NCBI GenBank assembly: GCA_029204225.1
Contig: CM055098.1
Coordinates: 5,947,246-6,011,245, forward strand
DNA from: Diphasiastrum complanatum
Lineage: Eukaryota > Streptophyta > Lycopodiopsida > Lycopodiales > Lycopodiaceae
DNA length: 64,000 bases
Direction of reading: 5' to 3'
Below the pieces are notes generated by a model, which was not told where the DNA came from, did no database searches, and saw only the letters and a program-made list of their open reading frames with translations. The translations under genes were made by a program, and so were the position numbers. Positions 34,187 through 45,612 of the stretch are shown in pieces (the stretch's first letter is position 1; each line of letters starts with the position of its first letter).

Positions 34187-34933
34187 ATGTGTGCAAGATA
34201 TGGTAAAACTAGCTACATTGGTGAGCATTGTTTTGATGTTGGATTTGTACTAGCATTCTTGTCTGATTTTGCTGATGGAAATGAAGATATTGGAGGTTCA
34301 TTATGTCACTCATTCATGGTCAAGCCATCAAGGTATGATGGTATCTTGAGGCAAGATGAAGATGGAGGCTCATTCATGGAGTATCATGGTGGATACAAGG
34401 CAGCAAAGGACAAAGGAGGAGGAGACGTGCAAGCAAAAGTTGATCACTCACATTTGCTATTTGTTTGCTGTATTTTTCTAGAGAGTTCAGAGTTGGAAGC
34501 ATGGTGGAATCATTTCATTTACACTCTATTTAATTCTTCATGTTCTAGTTACATCTTGATATGTAAAATTGATGTAAGCAATAGTGAAGCATCCCAAGTG
34601 GACACTATTCTCTATATCAATTATGGTTGTTTCTATTTTGAGCATTACATGATCATTGAAAGGAGATCTATTCTTAGGAAGAAGATCATTCTTATGATGG
34701 ATCAAAGTTCTATTGTCAAAAGCTATGTTAGGAGTAAGCATATTGAGATACAATATCATTTTGTGAGGGAGCAAGTCATTGCAAAGGAGATGGAGCTTCA
34801 ACATGTGTCTTCAAGGAAATGTGTAGCTGATATCTTCACCAAAGCATTGGGAAAAGACTTTTTCATGAATCATAGGACTTCACCTGGAGTATTATCAAAG
34901 TCTATGCTAAAACTAGTTGAAGAGGGAGTGTGA
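34187..34933 (+). pseudogene. Fusion frame: unknown N-terminus plus copia RNase H tail
   Basis: A 248-codon open frame. The last 75 residues are the copia RNase H end (MDQSSIVKSYVRSKHIEI, HHFVREQ-like QYHFVREQVI, CVADIFTKALGK). The first 170 are unrelated to copia pol and include GGSFMEYHGGYKAAKD and SEASQVDTILY. A similar SEASKVDT occurs in the 321-aa ORF of element D, hinting that both elements carry the same non-copia module. Confidence 0.6.
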
Positions 34934-35576
34934 AAGATTCAACAAGTTTCATCACATTTTGCATTATTTCCATATTTGGCATATTGAGGCCAAAACTTGT
35001 TTTAGACTTAGAGGTTGACTTTTCAAAAATCATTAGTCTAATTTCATTTGAATAAACACTTTTTGAAAGTGTGGGAAAGCTAGAATGCGAGTTTGAGTAG
35101 ATTCCATTTGAATAGTTGGGTACATTGAATCTAGACCCAAAATTAGTAGGGTTAGCATTTTGGTGGAAAAGCCAAGTGGCCAAATAGGGTTTGGACCTGT
35201 TATAAAAGGATGAAACTCGTGGAGAGAGCAATCTTCTCTCTTCTCTATTTCATTTCAGGCTTATACATGGTTCTCTTGGATTCTTCTATCCATTGGTGCA
35301 CTATCTTGATGATTGCTTGCAATTCTATGTGTAGAATGATCTATATTTGTTATTTTTGGATCCACACGTGTGAAATACAGTGGCTTGCTGGTTTTGTACG
35401 GACAGCAATAGTACATAATCATTTCATTCAAGTTTGATCAAGTTCTATTGGCGTTTGCATCTCAATTTGTGTGTAGATGCTGATTTTTCTACATTGGTGA
35501 GATTGGTAGTGTATTTCTCTTTCTAACCAAAGATCATTCAAGTAGATTGGATCTTAAGTATCTGAGATCTTTCACA
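34929..35576 (+). repeat. Second LTR of copia derivative B
   Basis: 648 bp, near-identical to 29938-30588 and preceded by the purine tract gaagagggag. A primer-binding site follows it (35577-35588), so it also serves as the first LTR of a second, partial copy. Confidence 0.92.
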
Positions 35577-36426
35577 TGGTATCAGAGCTTGTGTTTCAGG
35601 TTATGAAGGAGGAAATCAGATCTATCAATGATTTGGTGAAGATATCAAGTCTAGAGCATGCTAGAGAGGATTCTACATCAAAATCAAGTTTTTTGCTTTT
35701 GTAGATTGGATCTTTTGTAGATCAAAACACTAAATAGGTCATTATACTTGTTCAATTCCGATTTTTGAATTCACATACTGGATTTGGCCAATTTTTGGAT
35801 CATTGGATCAGCCTAAGTGGTGGCTTATAGATTGCATATCAAATTTTCAGCATTTGCATGTAGATTTGGAATAGTCAATTTTTTGTGATTTTGTCAAAGC
35901 CCTAATTTTGATTGGATCTCTAGATAGTGAGGTTGCTGGACTTCATTTGAATGTGTTTCAATCTTAGGAAGTGGAAAAAGTCATTAGATTGAGAATAGAA
36001 CATAGGTTGAATTAAGATTCCATGATTCTATGTGTTGATTTGCTTGGATAAGTGCTAGAAGAGAATTTGTGATATAGTTTCAAAGCTTGGTGATTTCTTT
36101 TGAAAGCATTTGTTGTTGTTCAAAGAAGTGCTTTGTGCATTGAAGCAGGTTAAAAGAGAAGATCAGGTCATTGCTACATGGCAACCACAATTGGAGTCAT
36201 GTTGAAAGCCAATGATAGGCTTACCTCAATTAACTAGTCATTGTGAAAAGTGAGGATGGAGTCACTTCTTGAGATGAATGATGTTTTGGATATTGTTGTA
36301 GGTTTGGAGGAGAGAATAGCAACACAACAAGATCAAGTTTCAACAACAGGGCTATCTGGACTGCTCCTTGGAGGGTATAAGTCTGCTTCTTTACAACAAA
36401 AGGTTTTGAGACTTCCATGCAAGCCC
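35577..36426 (+). mobile_element. Partial tandem second copy of copia B leader and gag start
   Basis: tggtatcagagc opens a region that repeats 30589 onward almost base for base, through the leader and into the gag start, to about 36340. The start codon region is damaged (MATTIGVMLKAN, then stops). At about 36345 it changes to unrelated sequence for about 80 bp before element D begins. Confidence 0.8.
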
Positions 36427-37258
36427 TATGAAAAATGCAAAAATAAGTTTGGTAGAGGCCAAAAATCTTGTATATAGTTAAACACACATGTGTGGAGCCT
36501 GTTCTCATGTGTGAAAATAGTGTACTTGTCATGTACCATAATCATATAGGTTGTACATATGATTTAATTCAAGTTCTAGTGGCTAAAAAGGCCAAAAACT
36601 AGTTTTCTAGACATATGACACATGGCATGAATCTATTGCTTGCATGAGCCACATCTTTTGGTTAGGTGTCACATCCCATGTGTAGAGGACAGCTCACATG
36701 TGTGGAATAAGCTGAAGTAGACGAATTTTGACTTCTAGAAGATTTTCAAGTAGATCTCCATATAGAAGGAAAACGGACCAAAAGTGCTCAAAATAGAAGG
36801 TTTTGTCCAAGTGTCAGTTTTGCATGATGAATCATCATATGACAAAGCACCTTCACACATGTGGGATCAAAGGGATAATCAGTACCATGAGCTCCCACTT
36901 ATTGTATATATAGAGACACATTTGGCCATAATCAGTGTGAGACACCAATCTTGGTTTTGGAAGCAACTTTGAGTGATTCTCTCCATTTGTCTACCTTTAT
37001 TTTGATTGTTTTGAGGTTCTATCAATGTGTACCTGATTTTCAGGTTGGATTCCATACTCAGACAGTGTTTCACACGTGTGAAACCAGAAAGTACACTTAC
37101 CTTCAATTAATGATTGTTCTTGTTAGGATTTTGTGTCTAGAATTGATCTAGATTGATCTTAATCTGAAGTAGATTGATAGATCAAGTAATCTGACAACCA
37201 ATCCCTCTTGAGGTTCAGATTAGGATCCACCCTTGGTCCTTTTTGTACTTTTTGCACA
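36427..37258 (+). repeat. First LTR of element D
   Basis: Runs from tatgaaaaatgc to tttttgcaca and matches 40348-41178 closely. It contains cacgtg/cacatgtg palindromes (acacatgtgtgg, cacacgtgtg). Confidence 0.88.
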
Positions 37259-37271
37259 TGGTATCAAAGCC
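37259..37271 (+). promoter_or_regulatory. Primer-binding site of element D
   Basis: tggtatcaaagcc directly after the LTR CA, the same variant as copia A. Confidence 0.8.
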
Positions 37272-38837
37272 TAGTACAAGAGGTTTTGTTGAAATTGATA
37301 GGGTTAATCCAAATCAAAGCCAAAATTAGCAGTTTTTTGGAAACTAGTCAAATTTTGTGTAGCGAGTTGGATTTGATAGCTATCCTCAAAAAATTTTGTC
37401 CAAATCTTGTTGTGGGCTGTAGGAACCCTTTTCACACGTGTGAGGCCGTATAGCTCCGATTTTGGCTGAGAAATTTCAAAAATTTGTAGAATTTGACTCA
37501 CATACCCAATTTGAGTGATTTTTGGTGCAAAATCAAGCATTTTCTATAGTTAATCTAATCAATTGATTAGTTCTTCAATTAGATCAGCCAAAAAAATTAA
37601 ATTTGAAGCTTGAAATAGGTGCATTAATTTATCTTCTCTGATTTTTTGAGTGTATGTTGAAGTTAAGAGAGATTTTGCTAAAAATCATAGATTAAGGAGT
37701 GATATGCAAGGTGAGAGGTTGAAATCCATTGTTCCATCACTCCAGATTTGTTCAAGAGTGATAGGGTCAAGTTTATAAGCATCAATTTGCTAGAAAACAT
37801 CTTTGGATCTGTCCTCCAAGTGAAACCTTTGAGAGTTTCTAGTGCATATAGAGCATCTATGCAAATCTTTTGTAGAATTTGACATAAATTGGCTTCAATT
37901 GAGAGTTCTAGAAAAGAGATTGAGATCCAAGTCACATTGTTCAACCCTACTCAATTTGTTTGAGTGATTGTAATGTTTGAAAAGAGTCATTAAGGTGTCT
38001 ATGGCAAATGTGTAGAGAGAGATCCAATTTTCTAAGAGTTTCTTCCTTTATAGAGGGCAAGATCTAGAAGCTCATTATGTGTTGTTATTGGTGGAGAGTT
38101 TGTCTCTTCCTAGGTGATCAAATCTTTCTAAGTGGCATTAGATCTTTGAAGCACAATATCTTATTGAGAAAAATTGCCACTTTTGATTTTGAATTTCATT
38201 CCAAGTCTTAAGAGGTAGAGTAATTGGTGGAATCCAATAGGGGTGATTGAATCAATTTATTGAGCAAAAATTGACATAGTATGTATGAAACTCAAATTAG
38301 TTCTATTCAACTTTCTTTGTGAGAGTGTGAGGGTCAATTTGAGATCCCATTGGATGTCTAGAATGAGGAGGAGAGATCTTTGTGAATCTCTAGTTGTCTA
38401 ATTTTTTAAGCTTTGTGAAAAATTGGTGGTATAGTTTGTTGTCAAATCAAATCAAATTCATTCTAAATCTCAAGTGTGAGATTATTTGGGTCAAGAGTGA
38501 GTCCAAAAGAAGTGATTAAGTTTGATTTTCATGTGTTTGCAACAAAACCCATCTTTTGTTCAAGAATCTCAAGTGTTGAGAGAACTAGTCAAGTGAAAAG
38601 GAAAATCTAGGTGTCAAATTTTTTAATATCCATTTCAACTTTTAAAAAAAAAAGTCATTGGTATTTGATGAGTCCAATAGGAGATTGGATCTTATTTCTT
38701 TTGTGATTTGATTCAAATATTGTGTGCTTTTGTTTTAGTGATCAAAGGAAAGTTTCCAAGTGACTAGTCATTAGTGTGAAGATTGATTCTTTGGTTTGTG
38801 AGTTAGATCTTTTGTAGATCATTCTAGATTATTGAAG

Positions 38838-39803
38838 ATGTTCAAATCTAGTCTCTTGAAAGTCACAAATTACATTTGTAGAATCATATCACAGGTTTTT
38901 ATTCACATGGCATCAATAGGTGGCATCCTATTGAAGGAAAGAAAGGATCCTAATTGCAACCTTTGTGGCAAGGGAGGATATATTTTCTCAAGATGCTACA
39001 AAAAGAAGACCAATCCATCCAAGGAGAACCAAGGCAAGTGGGCCGAGGTGAAGGATGGAGCTTCAAGTTTGAAATGCAAATACAAGAAGGACAAGTCCAA
39101 GGAAAGGTGTTTCCTTTGTGGAAAGGTGAATGAGGCTTGGAGTCTCATAAAGACTTGCAAGATTTGTCTTCAAGAGTCCATCACAACACATGTCAAATCT
39201 TTTGAAATTTTTCATTTGGAAGTGCATTGTTTGGTTCAAGATACAAAGATAGATGTCACTTTCATGAAAGTAACTTGGATTTATTTTATGTCCTTGGAAA
39301 GTATTTTGCTTGGAGCTTTAGATAAGTTCAAACTTATTGTTATGATCCAAGAGAAATCAATCAAGAATAAGGAGCATCAGTCACAAAATGAAAATAGTTT
39401 CATTTATGCTCTCATGTCAACTTATGAAGATCTATTTTGCTTTGAAGGGATTTTTGTATCTCAAAGGTGGCTTAAGTCAATACTAGTTGAGTGTGTTGCC
39501 GTAAAGTATAGCAAAGCATGTTTTCCTTGTAAGCTTACATTAGTTATGAAGTCAAGGAAATGGAAATGTCTTCATAATGTAAATTCTTTTAGTTTCAATA
39601 AGATCATAAATGATGTGTTCATTCATAAAGATGAAAATTGTAAGTTTTCAATCTTAAAGGCAAGTTGTAAACTTCTTATGAGAATAAGTGAAGCATCCAA
39701 AGTGGACACTTATATCCATAAGCAAGTAGTTAGCCTTATTGAGATGGAAATACCTTTTGAATTCAATATTGGAAAAATCATGCCAAATTGTGGTGATTTT
39801 TAG
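38838..39803 (+). CDS. Element D ORF1, 321 aa, gag-knuckle protein of unknown function
   Basis: The frame opens at the ATG of MFKSSLLKVTN. Near residues 36-50 is CNLCGKGGYIFSRC, a CCHC knuckle in which His is replaced by Tyr, then a Lys-rich linker and a second cysteine cluster, CFLCGK. The remaining 220 residues are Cys-, Lys- and hydrophobic-rich and match nothing I know. They include CVAVKYSKACFPCKL and SEASKVDTYI. An intact frame this long in a pol-less element suggests recent function or recent amplification. Confidence 0.55.
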   Translation: MFKSSLLKVTNYICRIISQVFIHMASIGGILLKERKDPNCNLCGKGGYIFSRCYKKKTNPSKENQGKWAEVKDGASSLKCKYKKDKSKERCFLCGKVNEAWSLIKTCKICLQESITTHVKSFEIFHLEVHCLVQDTKIDVTFMKVTWIYFMSLESILLGALDKFKLIVMIQEKSIKNKEHQSQNENSFIYALMSTYEDLFCFEGIFVSQRWLKSILVECVAVKYSKACFPCKLTLVMKSRKWKCLHNVNSFSFNKIINDVFIHKDENCKFSILKASCKLLMRISEASKVDTYIHKQVVSLIEMEIPFEFNIGKIMPNCGDF

Positions 39804-39851
39804 ACTTATGGTTCTAGCATAAGTAATCTTGATTATCATAGGAAGTGCATA

Positions 39852-40256
39852 TTGAATGATCATACTTGTTGTGATCATTATGAGACATGGAAGTATCGGA
39901 TTTCCATCAAAAAAGAGCACCATGAAGAGGATCTTAAGGAGTCATCTCAAGGTTCAAATGTGCCAAGGATTGAGGAGGAGAATCTTTCTCAAGGTTCAAG
40001 TGTGCCAAGGATTGAGGAGGAGAGACCTTCTCAAATTGTGATTCCAAAAATAAACTCAAGAAATATGGTTGAATCCATGTGGCTCACATTTCAAGGGAAA
40101 GATGAGAATATCTCATGTGAAGGAGCAAGCCTAAGAGATCAATTTTGGAGGTGCTTAGATGGTGCAAAGCTCTCAAGCTCATCAAAAAAGCACTATCATG
40201 GATATGGTGATTTCAGATCAACATCAAGCTCATTGGCTGATCTTCACACCTTTTGA
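39852..40256 (+). CDS. Element D ORF2, 134 codons, with internal 10-residue repeat
   Basis: An open frame without an early ATG, ending in TGA. Two tandem copies of SQGSxVPRIEEE are followed by RPSQIVIPKI and a Ser-rich tail. It lies 48 bp after ORF1's stop in another frame and may once have been part of it. Confidence 0.35.
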   Translation: MNDHTCCDHYETWKYRISIKKEHHEEDLKESSQGSNVPRIEEENLSQGSSVPRIEEERPSQIVIPKINSRNMVESMWLTFQGKDENISCEGASLRDQFWRCLDGAKLSSSSKKHYHGYGDFRSTSSSLADLHTF

Positions 40257-40347
40257 ACCAGCAAAGACCAATTCAGCCCATGGAGTCAAGTTCAAGATCA
40301 TCATGTTTTCCATCAAGCTAGATCTACCAAGCTAGATTTTTGAGGAG

Positions 40348-41178
40348 TGTGAAAAATGCAAAAATAAGTTTGGTAGAGGCCAAAAATCTTGTATATAGAT
40401 AAACACACATGTGTGGAGCCTGTTCCCACGTGTGAAAATAGTGTACTTGTCATGTACCATAATCATATAGGTTGTACATATGATTCAATTCAAGTTCTAG
40501 TGGCTAAAAAGGTCAAAAACTAGTTTTCTAGACATATGACACATGGCATCAATCTATTGTTTGCATGAGCCACATCCTTTGTTTAGGTGTCACATCCCAT
40601 GTGTAGAGGACAACTCACATGTGTGGAATAAGCTGAAGTAGAGAATTTTGACTTCTAGAAGATTTTCAAGTAGATCTCCATATAGAAGGAAAATGGACCA
40701 AACGTGCTCAAAATAGAAGGTTTTGTCCAAGTGTCAGTTTTGCATGATGAATCATCATATGACAAAGCACCTTCACACATGTGGGATCAAAGGGATAATC
40801 AGTACCACGAGCTCCCACTTATTGTATATGTAGAGCCACATTTGGCCATAATCAGTGTGAGACACCAATCTTGGTTTTGGAAGCAATTTTGAGTGATTCT
40901 CTCCATTTGTCTACATTTGTTTTGATTGTTTTGAGGTTCTATCAATGTGTACTTGATTTTCAGGTTGGAATCCATACTCAGACAGTGTTTCACACCTGTG
41001 AAACCAGAAATTACACTTACCTGCAATTAATGATTGTTCTTGTTAGGATTTTGTGTCTAGAATTGATCTAGATTGAGCTTAATCTGAAGTAGATTGATAG
41101 ATCAAGTAATCTGACAACCAATCCCTCTTGAGGATCAGATTAGGATCCACTCTTGGTCCTTTTTGTACTTTTTGTGCA
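40348..41178 (+). repeat. Second LTR of element D
   Basis: Starts tgtgaaaaatgc after the purine-rich tttttgaggag and ends tttttgtgca. It differs from the first LTR at scattered sites, several at CG/TG positions. Confidence 0.88.
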
Positions 41179-42701
41179 AGTCCTCCACAAAATGAAACAC
41201 TTAAACAATCATATCGCTTCCGATTCTTGTGAGGATCTTGATGTCTTCAACATTCAAGGATTTGTTGAAAAATCACCTCCATAGAATCCACCTTGGCTGC
41301 CGCTTCCTCAATTCTTAGTATCTCGGTGCTAGAACCCTCCAACGGATCCATGTTTACAGTGTTGCAAACCTGTCCACCTGCTTAGAGGTCAAAATTATCG
41401 ACAAGAATGAGTTTACAATTCTCAAACCCTTTTGTCCTTGTATTTTAGCCCAAAAGTTAGACCAACTTTGGAAGGCTATAACTTTTTCGCGATTTGGAAT
41501 TTTCCTGAGCAGTCAATTTGTAGTAGGTTTCCCTCCAGCTGGCTTTCCAATGAACTCTTAACAATCCGGTTTAGGCTAGAATTGCCCATCATCAAGCAAT
41601 TTCTTCTCAGCTAGTTTTGCACCTATGTATGAGAACCAAATTTTGAAAAAAACACCATAGGAATCCGTTTTCTTTGCTGTAAATTGCATACTACAGCCCT
41701 GGAGGACTGCCTAGAAGACTCTCAAAATTTGAGGATGATCCAAGAATCGAACATAAAGTTATGAAGAAAAAACTCTTCAGCCTGTCAGCGCCCACCAGCC
41801 ACAAGAAATTTCTCGAAATCGCTTGGATTTTGCTACTGGAGTTGGTTCTTGTGACTAATCTACTGTGCCTTAGCAATAGGAACAGTTTGCAATAGATCCC
41901 ATAGCCATCTGAGCTCTCAATCAAAAGTTAAAAAACTCTCCTTTCTCTCTCTAGAACGTGTTTGTTTTTTGCTGTCCCAAGCTTCCAAAACTTGCAAACC
42001 TTGGCTTTGATACCAGATGTCAAACTCCAAATCTGAAACTTCACTTAAAACCTGGCCTATCCCGTTCACAACAATCAGCAATGTCGGTCCCTGTCGATTT
42101 CCCTACATGTACAAACATCAAAGCACACGAAACATGGTGGAGCTGGCTGCCTTGTCTCCTCCCAACCTTTGCTGCATAGATTATGATCAGGAATGCCTCT
42201 CTCTAGGCTCACTTATGCACATCCTCAAGCACCCCTTATCCCTGACCTTTCCTAATATCGACACATGGCCAATTCCATGCAGTCGACACTTGCCACTTGG
42301 CAGAACCCTGACACATAGGCAAGTGAGTAGGCTGACATGTGTCACTCATACATTGGACCAAGTGTCCCTGTGATCATGTGACATGTGTCATGTTTGACCG
42401 GTCAACCCTGACATGTGTCACTCATTCACTGGACCCAGTGTCCCAGTGAGCATATGACAAGTGTCCCATTGACTAGTCAACTCTCCTACTTTTTAGTGGG
42501 TCAGTCCAGCCACTCCTAATAAATGACCCAGTACCTCATGCCAAAGTTAAGCACGACTCTCTGAGGTCCAATGCCAACTAATTACAGTTTATTTACAATT
42601 TACTTACAAAGGTCACGACAGGCTGGTGACTTAGCCATTTCAGTAATTACAATAATTACAAAACGTACATGTGTCTCTAAAAACTGTAAATAACCGCGAC
42701 A
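41179..42701 (-). mobile_element. Reversed LTR retrotransposon fragment E: LTR and leader
   Basis: On the minus strand an LTR of about 684 bp starts tgtcgcggttatttac at 42701 and ends gtttgaca at 42018. Two bases later comes the primer site tggtatcaaagcc. The leader runs to 41179, where it is cut by element D. No gag is recognisable. Inside the LTR, about 42329-42475 holds two copies of a unit of about 80 bp: tgacatgtgtcactcat, cattgga-cagtgtccc, catatgaca. Confidence 0.75.
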
Positions 42702-43009
42702 GGGAGTAAAGGCTCTAAGAGGTAGCTTGCCACAGTCACTCACTTGTGATGCTTGCCTTCACGCCATAATTTTAATTGATGACTATTTTGTACATGGAAT
42801 ATAGCTTTGAAGTGTATCTGCTAGTTTGATAACTTTGAAAAACATAACTGAAAATTGGAATTATGCAGCAAATCAGATGCTCAGCTTGTATAGTTAATGA
42901 TAACTTTAGCTCTTTCTATCAATTCCTTGTTATTGCCTGCAGCAGCAACCTGCGTCCAAAATGAAGATGTCGATGAACAACTGGGAAGGTAGCCTTTGGG
43001 GTTTGATGA
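42702..43009. other. Downstream flank of P450 copy 2
   Basis: AT-rich 3' flank without a gene; about 42795-42830 resembles the flank of copy 1. Confidence 0.4.
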
Positions 43010-44622
43010 TCAGTAGAGGTGACGAGGCAGGAGAGGAGTTGCGATGGCGTGTAAAGGAACTGCTTTAGGTAATGAAAGCCCAAACACTTCGGACATATCT
43101 AATTTTTGTGAACGTGGAAGAGACCACTCAAAGCTTTGGAGAAGAACAGCCAGCCCCAGCAGCACTGTCGTCAACCCCAGTGGGAGCCCTGGGCATCCCC
43201 TTCTCCCACTGCCAAAAGGTATCAGCTCAAAGTCCTGCCCAAGTAAGTCAATGTTGCTGCTTAAGAACCTCTCTGGACGAAATTCCAGTGCTCTTTGCCA
43301 CGTTGATGGATCTCGACCAATTGCCCATACATTAACCAACAGACGGGTCTTTGCAGGGATGTCGTAGCCGGTCACTTGAACGGCTTCTGTGGATTCGTGC
43401 GGCACCAGGAATGGAGCAGCCGGATGCAGACGAAAGGTCTCCTTCACAATTGATTGCAGGTATTTTAGCTGTGGAAAATCTGCCTCCTCTACCTTGCGTT
43501 CGCGTCCAACTACGTGATCCAGCTCTTGCTGAGCTTTTTGCTGCACCCAAGGATTGAGCAGGATTTCGGATAGCGCCCACTCGATCGTTACTGCCGAAGT
43601 TTCAGTGCCCGCTCCCAGCATATCCTGCATGATAAAACCAAGATATATAAGAATATTTTGTCTTATAAGTAGGATCAATAATATCTAAAACAACCACGAG
43701 AGTGAACTGACAACTATTTTGGCCTTACAAGAATCACGCCCTTGATGCTGTCCATACTTAGACGTTCATAATTTCCATTGGTTCCTATGGATAAGAGGAC
43801 ATCTAGGAAATCAAGCGATGCATCAATTGTAACGTCTAGTTTCTTTTGCTGATGCTCCTGAATGATCCTTTCCATAATAGAATCCATTCGCTTTCTGGCT
43901 GCCTTCATCCGTCGCTTGTAGCCCTGAATGTCCAGGCAGCCAATGCAGGGAATGAAATCCCCAAAATTAAAAACACCAAGCAAATTGGAGTTTTCGTTAA
44001 TAATCTCTGTGAAATTCAAAGCCTCTTTGCTATCTGACTCAAAATAGTTCTTGTTAAACACCATTCGCGAAATGATGCTGCGTGTCATTCGGTAAATTTG
44101 TGAGTGCACATCAACTGCCTTGCTTCCCTCACATGTATCTCGAATAGACTTCACCATGCCATAAGCCTCTTCTATTCTGATATGTTTGCTTGCTTCCATC
44201 CGTTTATGAGTAAACAACTGTAATTGACATATCTTTCTCATATCTCTCCAGTATGGACCGTATTCTGCATATACCATGTCCTTATAATTGTAAAGAATTA
44301 TCTCTGCGGCCAGCGTATTCCTTGGCCGCGTGGCAAATATGTGATCGTAAGTCTTCAGAAATTCTCTCGCGAGTGCTCCGTTGGAAACTACAACAGTGGG
44401 GACAGAGCCTAGCCTGAGAAACATGAGAGGCCCATACTTATGAGCTAGTCGTGTGAAAGATTGATGTGGCGATGTGCCCAGAAGATGGAGATGTCCGATT
44501 AATGGCCAAGCTTGTGGAGATGGAGGCAGATTAAGCTTTTTCTGTGGCAGAAGGATTGACATGGAGAGGATGAAGAGCAAAGCTAGCCCAAGCGCCAAGA
44601 CTCCATAACCAAAAAACTCCAT
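43010..44622 (-). CDS. Cytochrome P450 monooxygenase (CYP71 clan), copy 2, intact
   Basis: Exon 1 is 44622-43729 (298 codons) and exon 2 is 43624-43010 (204 codons plus TGA), joined across a 104-bp GT-AG intron in phase 0, giving 502 aa, the usual length. The start MEFFGYG is preferred over an upstream in-frame ATG because the anchor begins there. Features: membrane anchor (GVLALGLALLFIL), hinge NLPPSP, I-helix GAGTETS near residue 303, ExxR as ETFR, PERF, and heme loop FGSGRRGCPG with the ligand Cys. It would act on the ER face with NADPH-P450 reductase, typically hydroxylating small terpenoid or phenolic substrates; the actual substrate is unknown. It is collinear with copy 1 (same strand, same intron position, 16 kb away), so the pair is a tandem duplication later separated by transposons. 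A gymnosperm CYP750-like identity is an inference. Confidence 0.93.
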
Positions 44623-44696
44623 AGCTCTCAATAGTGCACGATAATCAGCACCCAAAACGTGAGTCACTCTCGAGGCTCAAAAAGTGGAGCTCTTGT

Positions 44697-44706
44697 TATT
44701 AATATA
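44697..44706 (-). promoter_or_regulatory. TATA-like element of P450 copy 2
   Basis: gctatattaata on the minus strand, about 80 bp upstream of the start codon and conserved in copy 1. Confidence 0.55.
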
Positions 44707-45082
44707 GCGCTCACTCTGGAAGCAGCACATGAGCTGTAAGCAGCAAACAGTATTCTAACTTCTTAAGGCAACTTTGCAATTGTACGATGGGAGCACTTTG
44801 ACAAAAACCTACGATTCATTGGAAAAAACCTACAAAAACATTCATGCATTTATTAGAAGTTCCTTTTCGGGTTTGAGAAACCTATTTGTTTGAACCATTT
44901 ATAGGCCATGAGACTTTAGATACCAAACTTCTTTTTTTTAAAAGCCTAAGAACACTATCATATATTCACAAATATACAAATACAAAAAACGGCATCAAGG
45001 CCGAGTTAGTCATGATTCCAGAGGACCACTTACGAAGCCGAAAGGCTAACATGAAAGCACACCACGCAAGGCCATGTGAAAG
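44707..45082. other. Upstream region of P450 copy 2
   Basis: No gene is seen. It is expected to hold the rest of the promoter. Confidence 0.4.
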
Positions 45083-45198
45083 ACTTGAGATCCATTAAGA
45101 TCCAAATCTACAATTGATCTTTGGTTAGAAAAACAAGCAACTCACCAAATTTGTCAATGTAGAAAAATCAACATCTACACTAAGAATGAGATGCAAAC
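45083..45198 (-). repeat. End fragment of a copia B-family LTR, reversed
   Basis: The reverse complement matches the last part of the B LTR (gtttgcatctc, gtagatg-tgatttttctac, ttctaaccaaagatca, ggatctta). About 115 bp remain. Confidence 0.75.
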
Positions 45199-45430
45199 TT
45201 TTTAAACATGAATCGAAACATAAAATAATTTTTTCATTGTATTCTGAAGCTAGAAGTGCAACAAGGCTTCCAATTTGGATTTCATTCAAATCATCGCGCC
45301 ATTTCATTTTTGCAACTTTTACGCAATGCCTATTCTTCCTTGAGCCCACATAAATTTCACGTTCCTCACCTTGCACAAGCTGCAAGAAATCATTATCTCG
45401 AGGAAGATCTGAAGGTTCGACAGTTGTAGT
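45199..45430 (-). pseudogene. Coding-like fragment of unknown family
   Basis: From about 45425 down, a frame reads PRDNDFLQLVQGEEREIYV, then NRHCVKVAKMKW and GSLVALLASEYNEKIIL, and runs into the LTR fragment. The composition looks protein-derived, but both ends are missing. It is head-to-head with the orphan gene that starts at 45613. No function is assigned. Confidence 0.35.
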
Positions 45431-45612
45431 TGACGTTCCTAATTTATGAGGCTATACAAAAATTACTAATTTTAGTCCTAATTTTTAGAGATTTTTCACA
45501 AAAACTACTTGTCTATTTAAAGTTTTTAGTATTTTCATTAAGGAAATGTTTGAAATTTTCTTGAAGAATCTTTCTCTCTGCAGATTCTCAATTGTCTGTG
45601 ATAATCTTCGAA

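Larger units (their letters stand above)
29938..35576 (+). mobile_element. Copia derivative B, chimeric: gag-protease kept, integrase core and RT replaced
   Basis: Two near-identical LTRs (651 and 648 bp, TGTGAAAG to TTTCACA), a standard primer site and a purine tract (gaagagggag) frame the element. Inside, gag and protease are open. At about 32505, in the middle of the pre-integrase motif (VWH), the sequence changes to about 1.18 kb of unrelated DNA. The integrase C-terminal part returns at about 33690, but reverse transcriptase is absent and only the last part of RNase H (34700-34933) remains. It is non-autonomous. Related reversed fragments lie at 45083-45198 and 47204-48105. Confidence 0.88.
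36427..41178 (+). mobile_element. Pol-less LTR retrotransposon D
   Basis: Two LTRs of about 832 bp frame a 3.1-kb interior with a primer site (tggtatcaaagcc) and a purine tract (gaggag), but no protease, integrase or reverse transcriptase. The first LTR starts TATG instead of TGTG. The interior has a long non-coding leader (37272-38837) and two open frames of unknown function, the first with gag-like zinc knuckles. It must depend on enzymes supplied in trans and fits the LARD-type class of non-autonomous elements, yet it keeps a long ORF. Confidence 0.8.
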
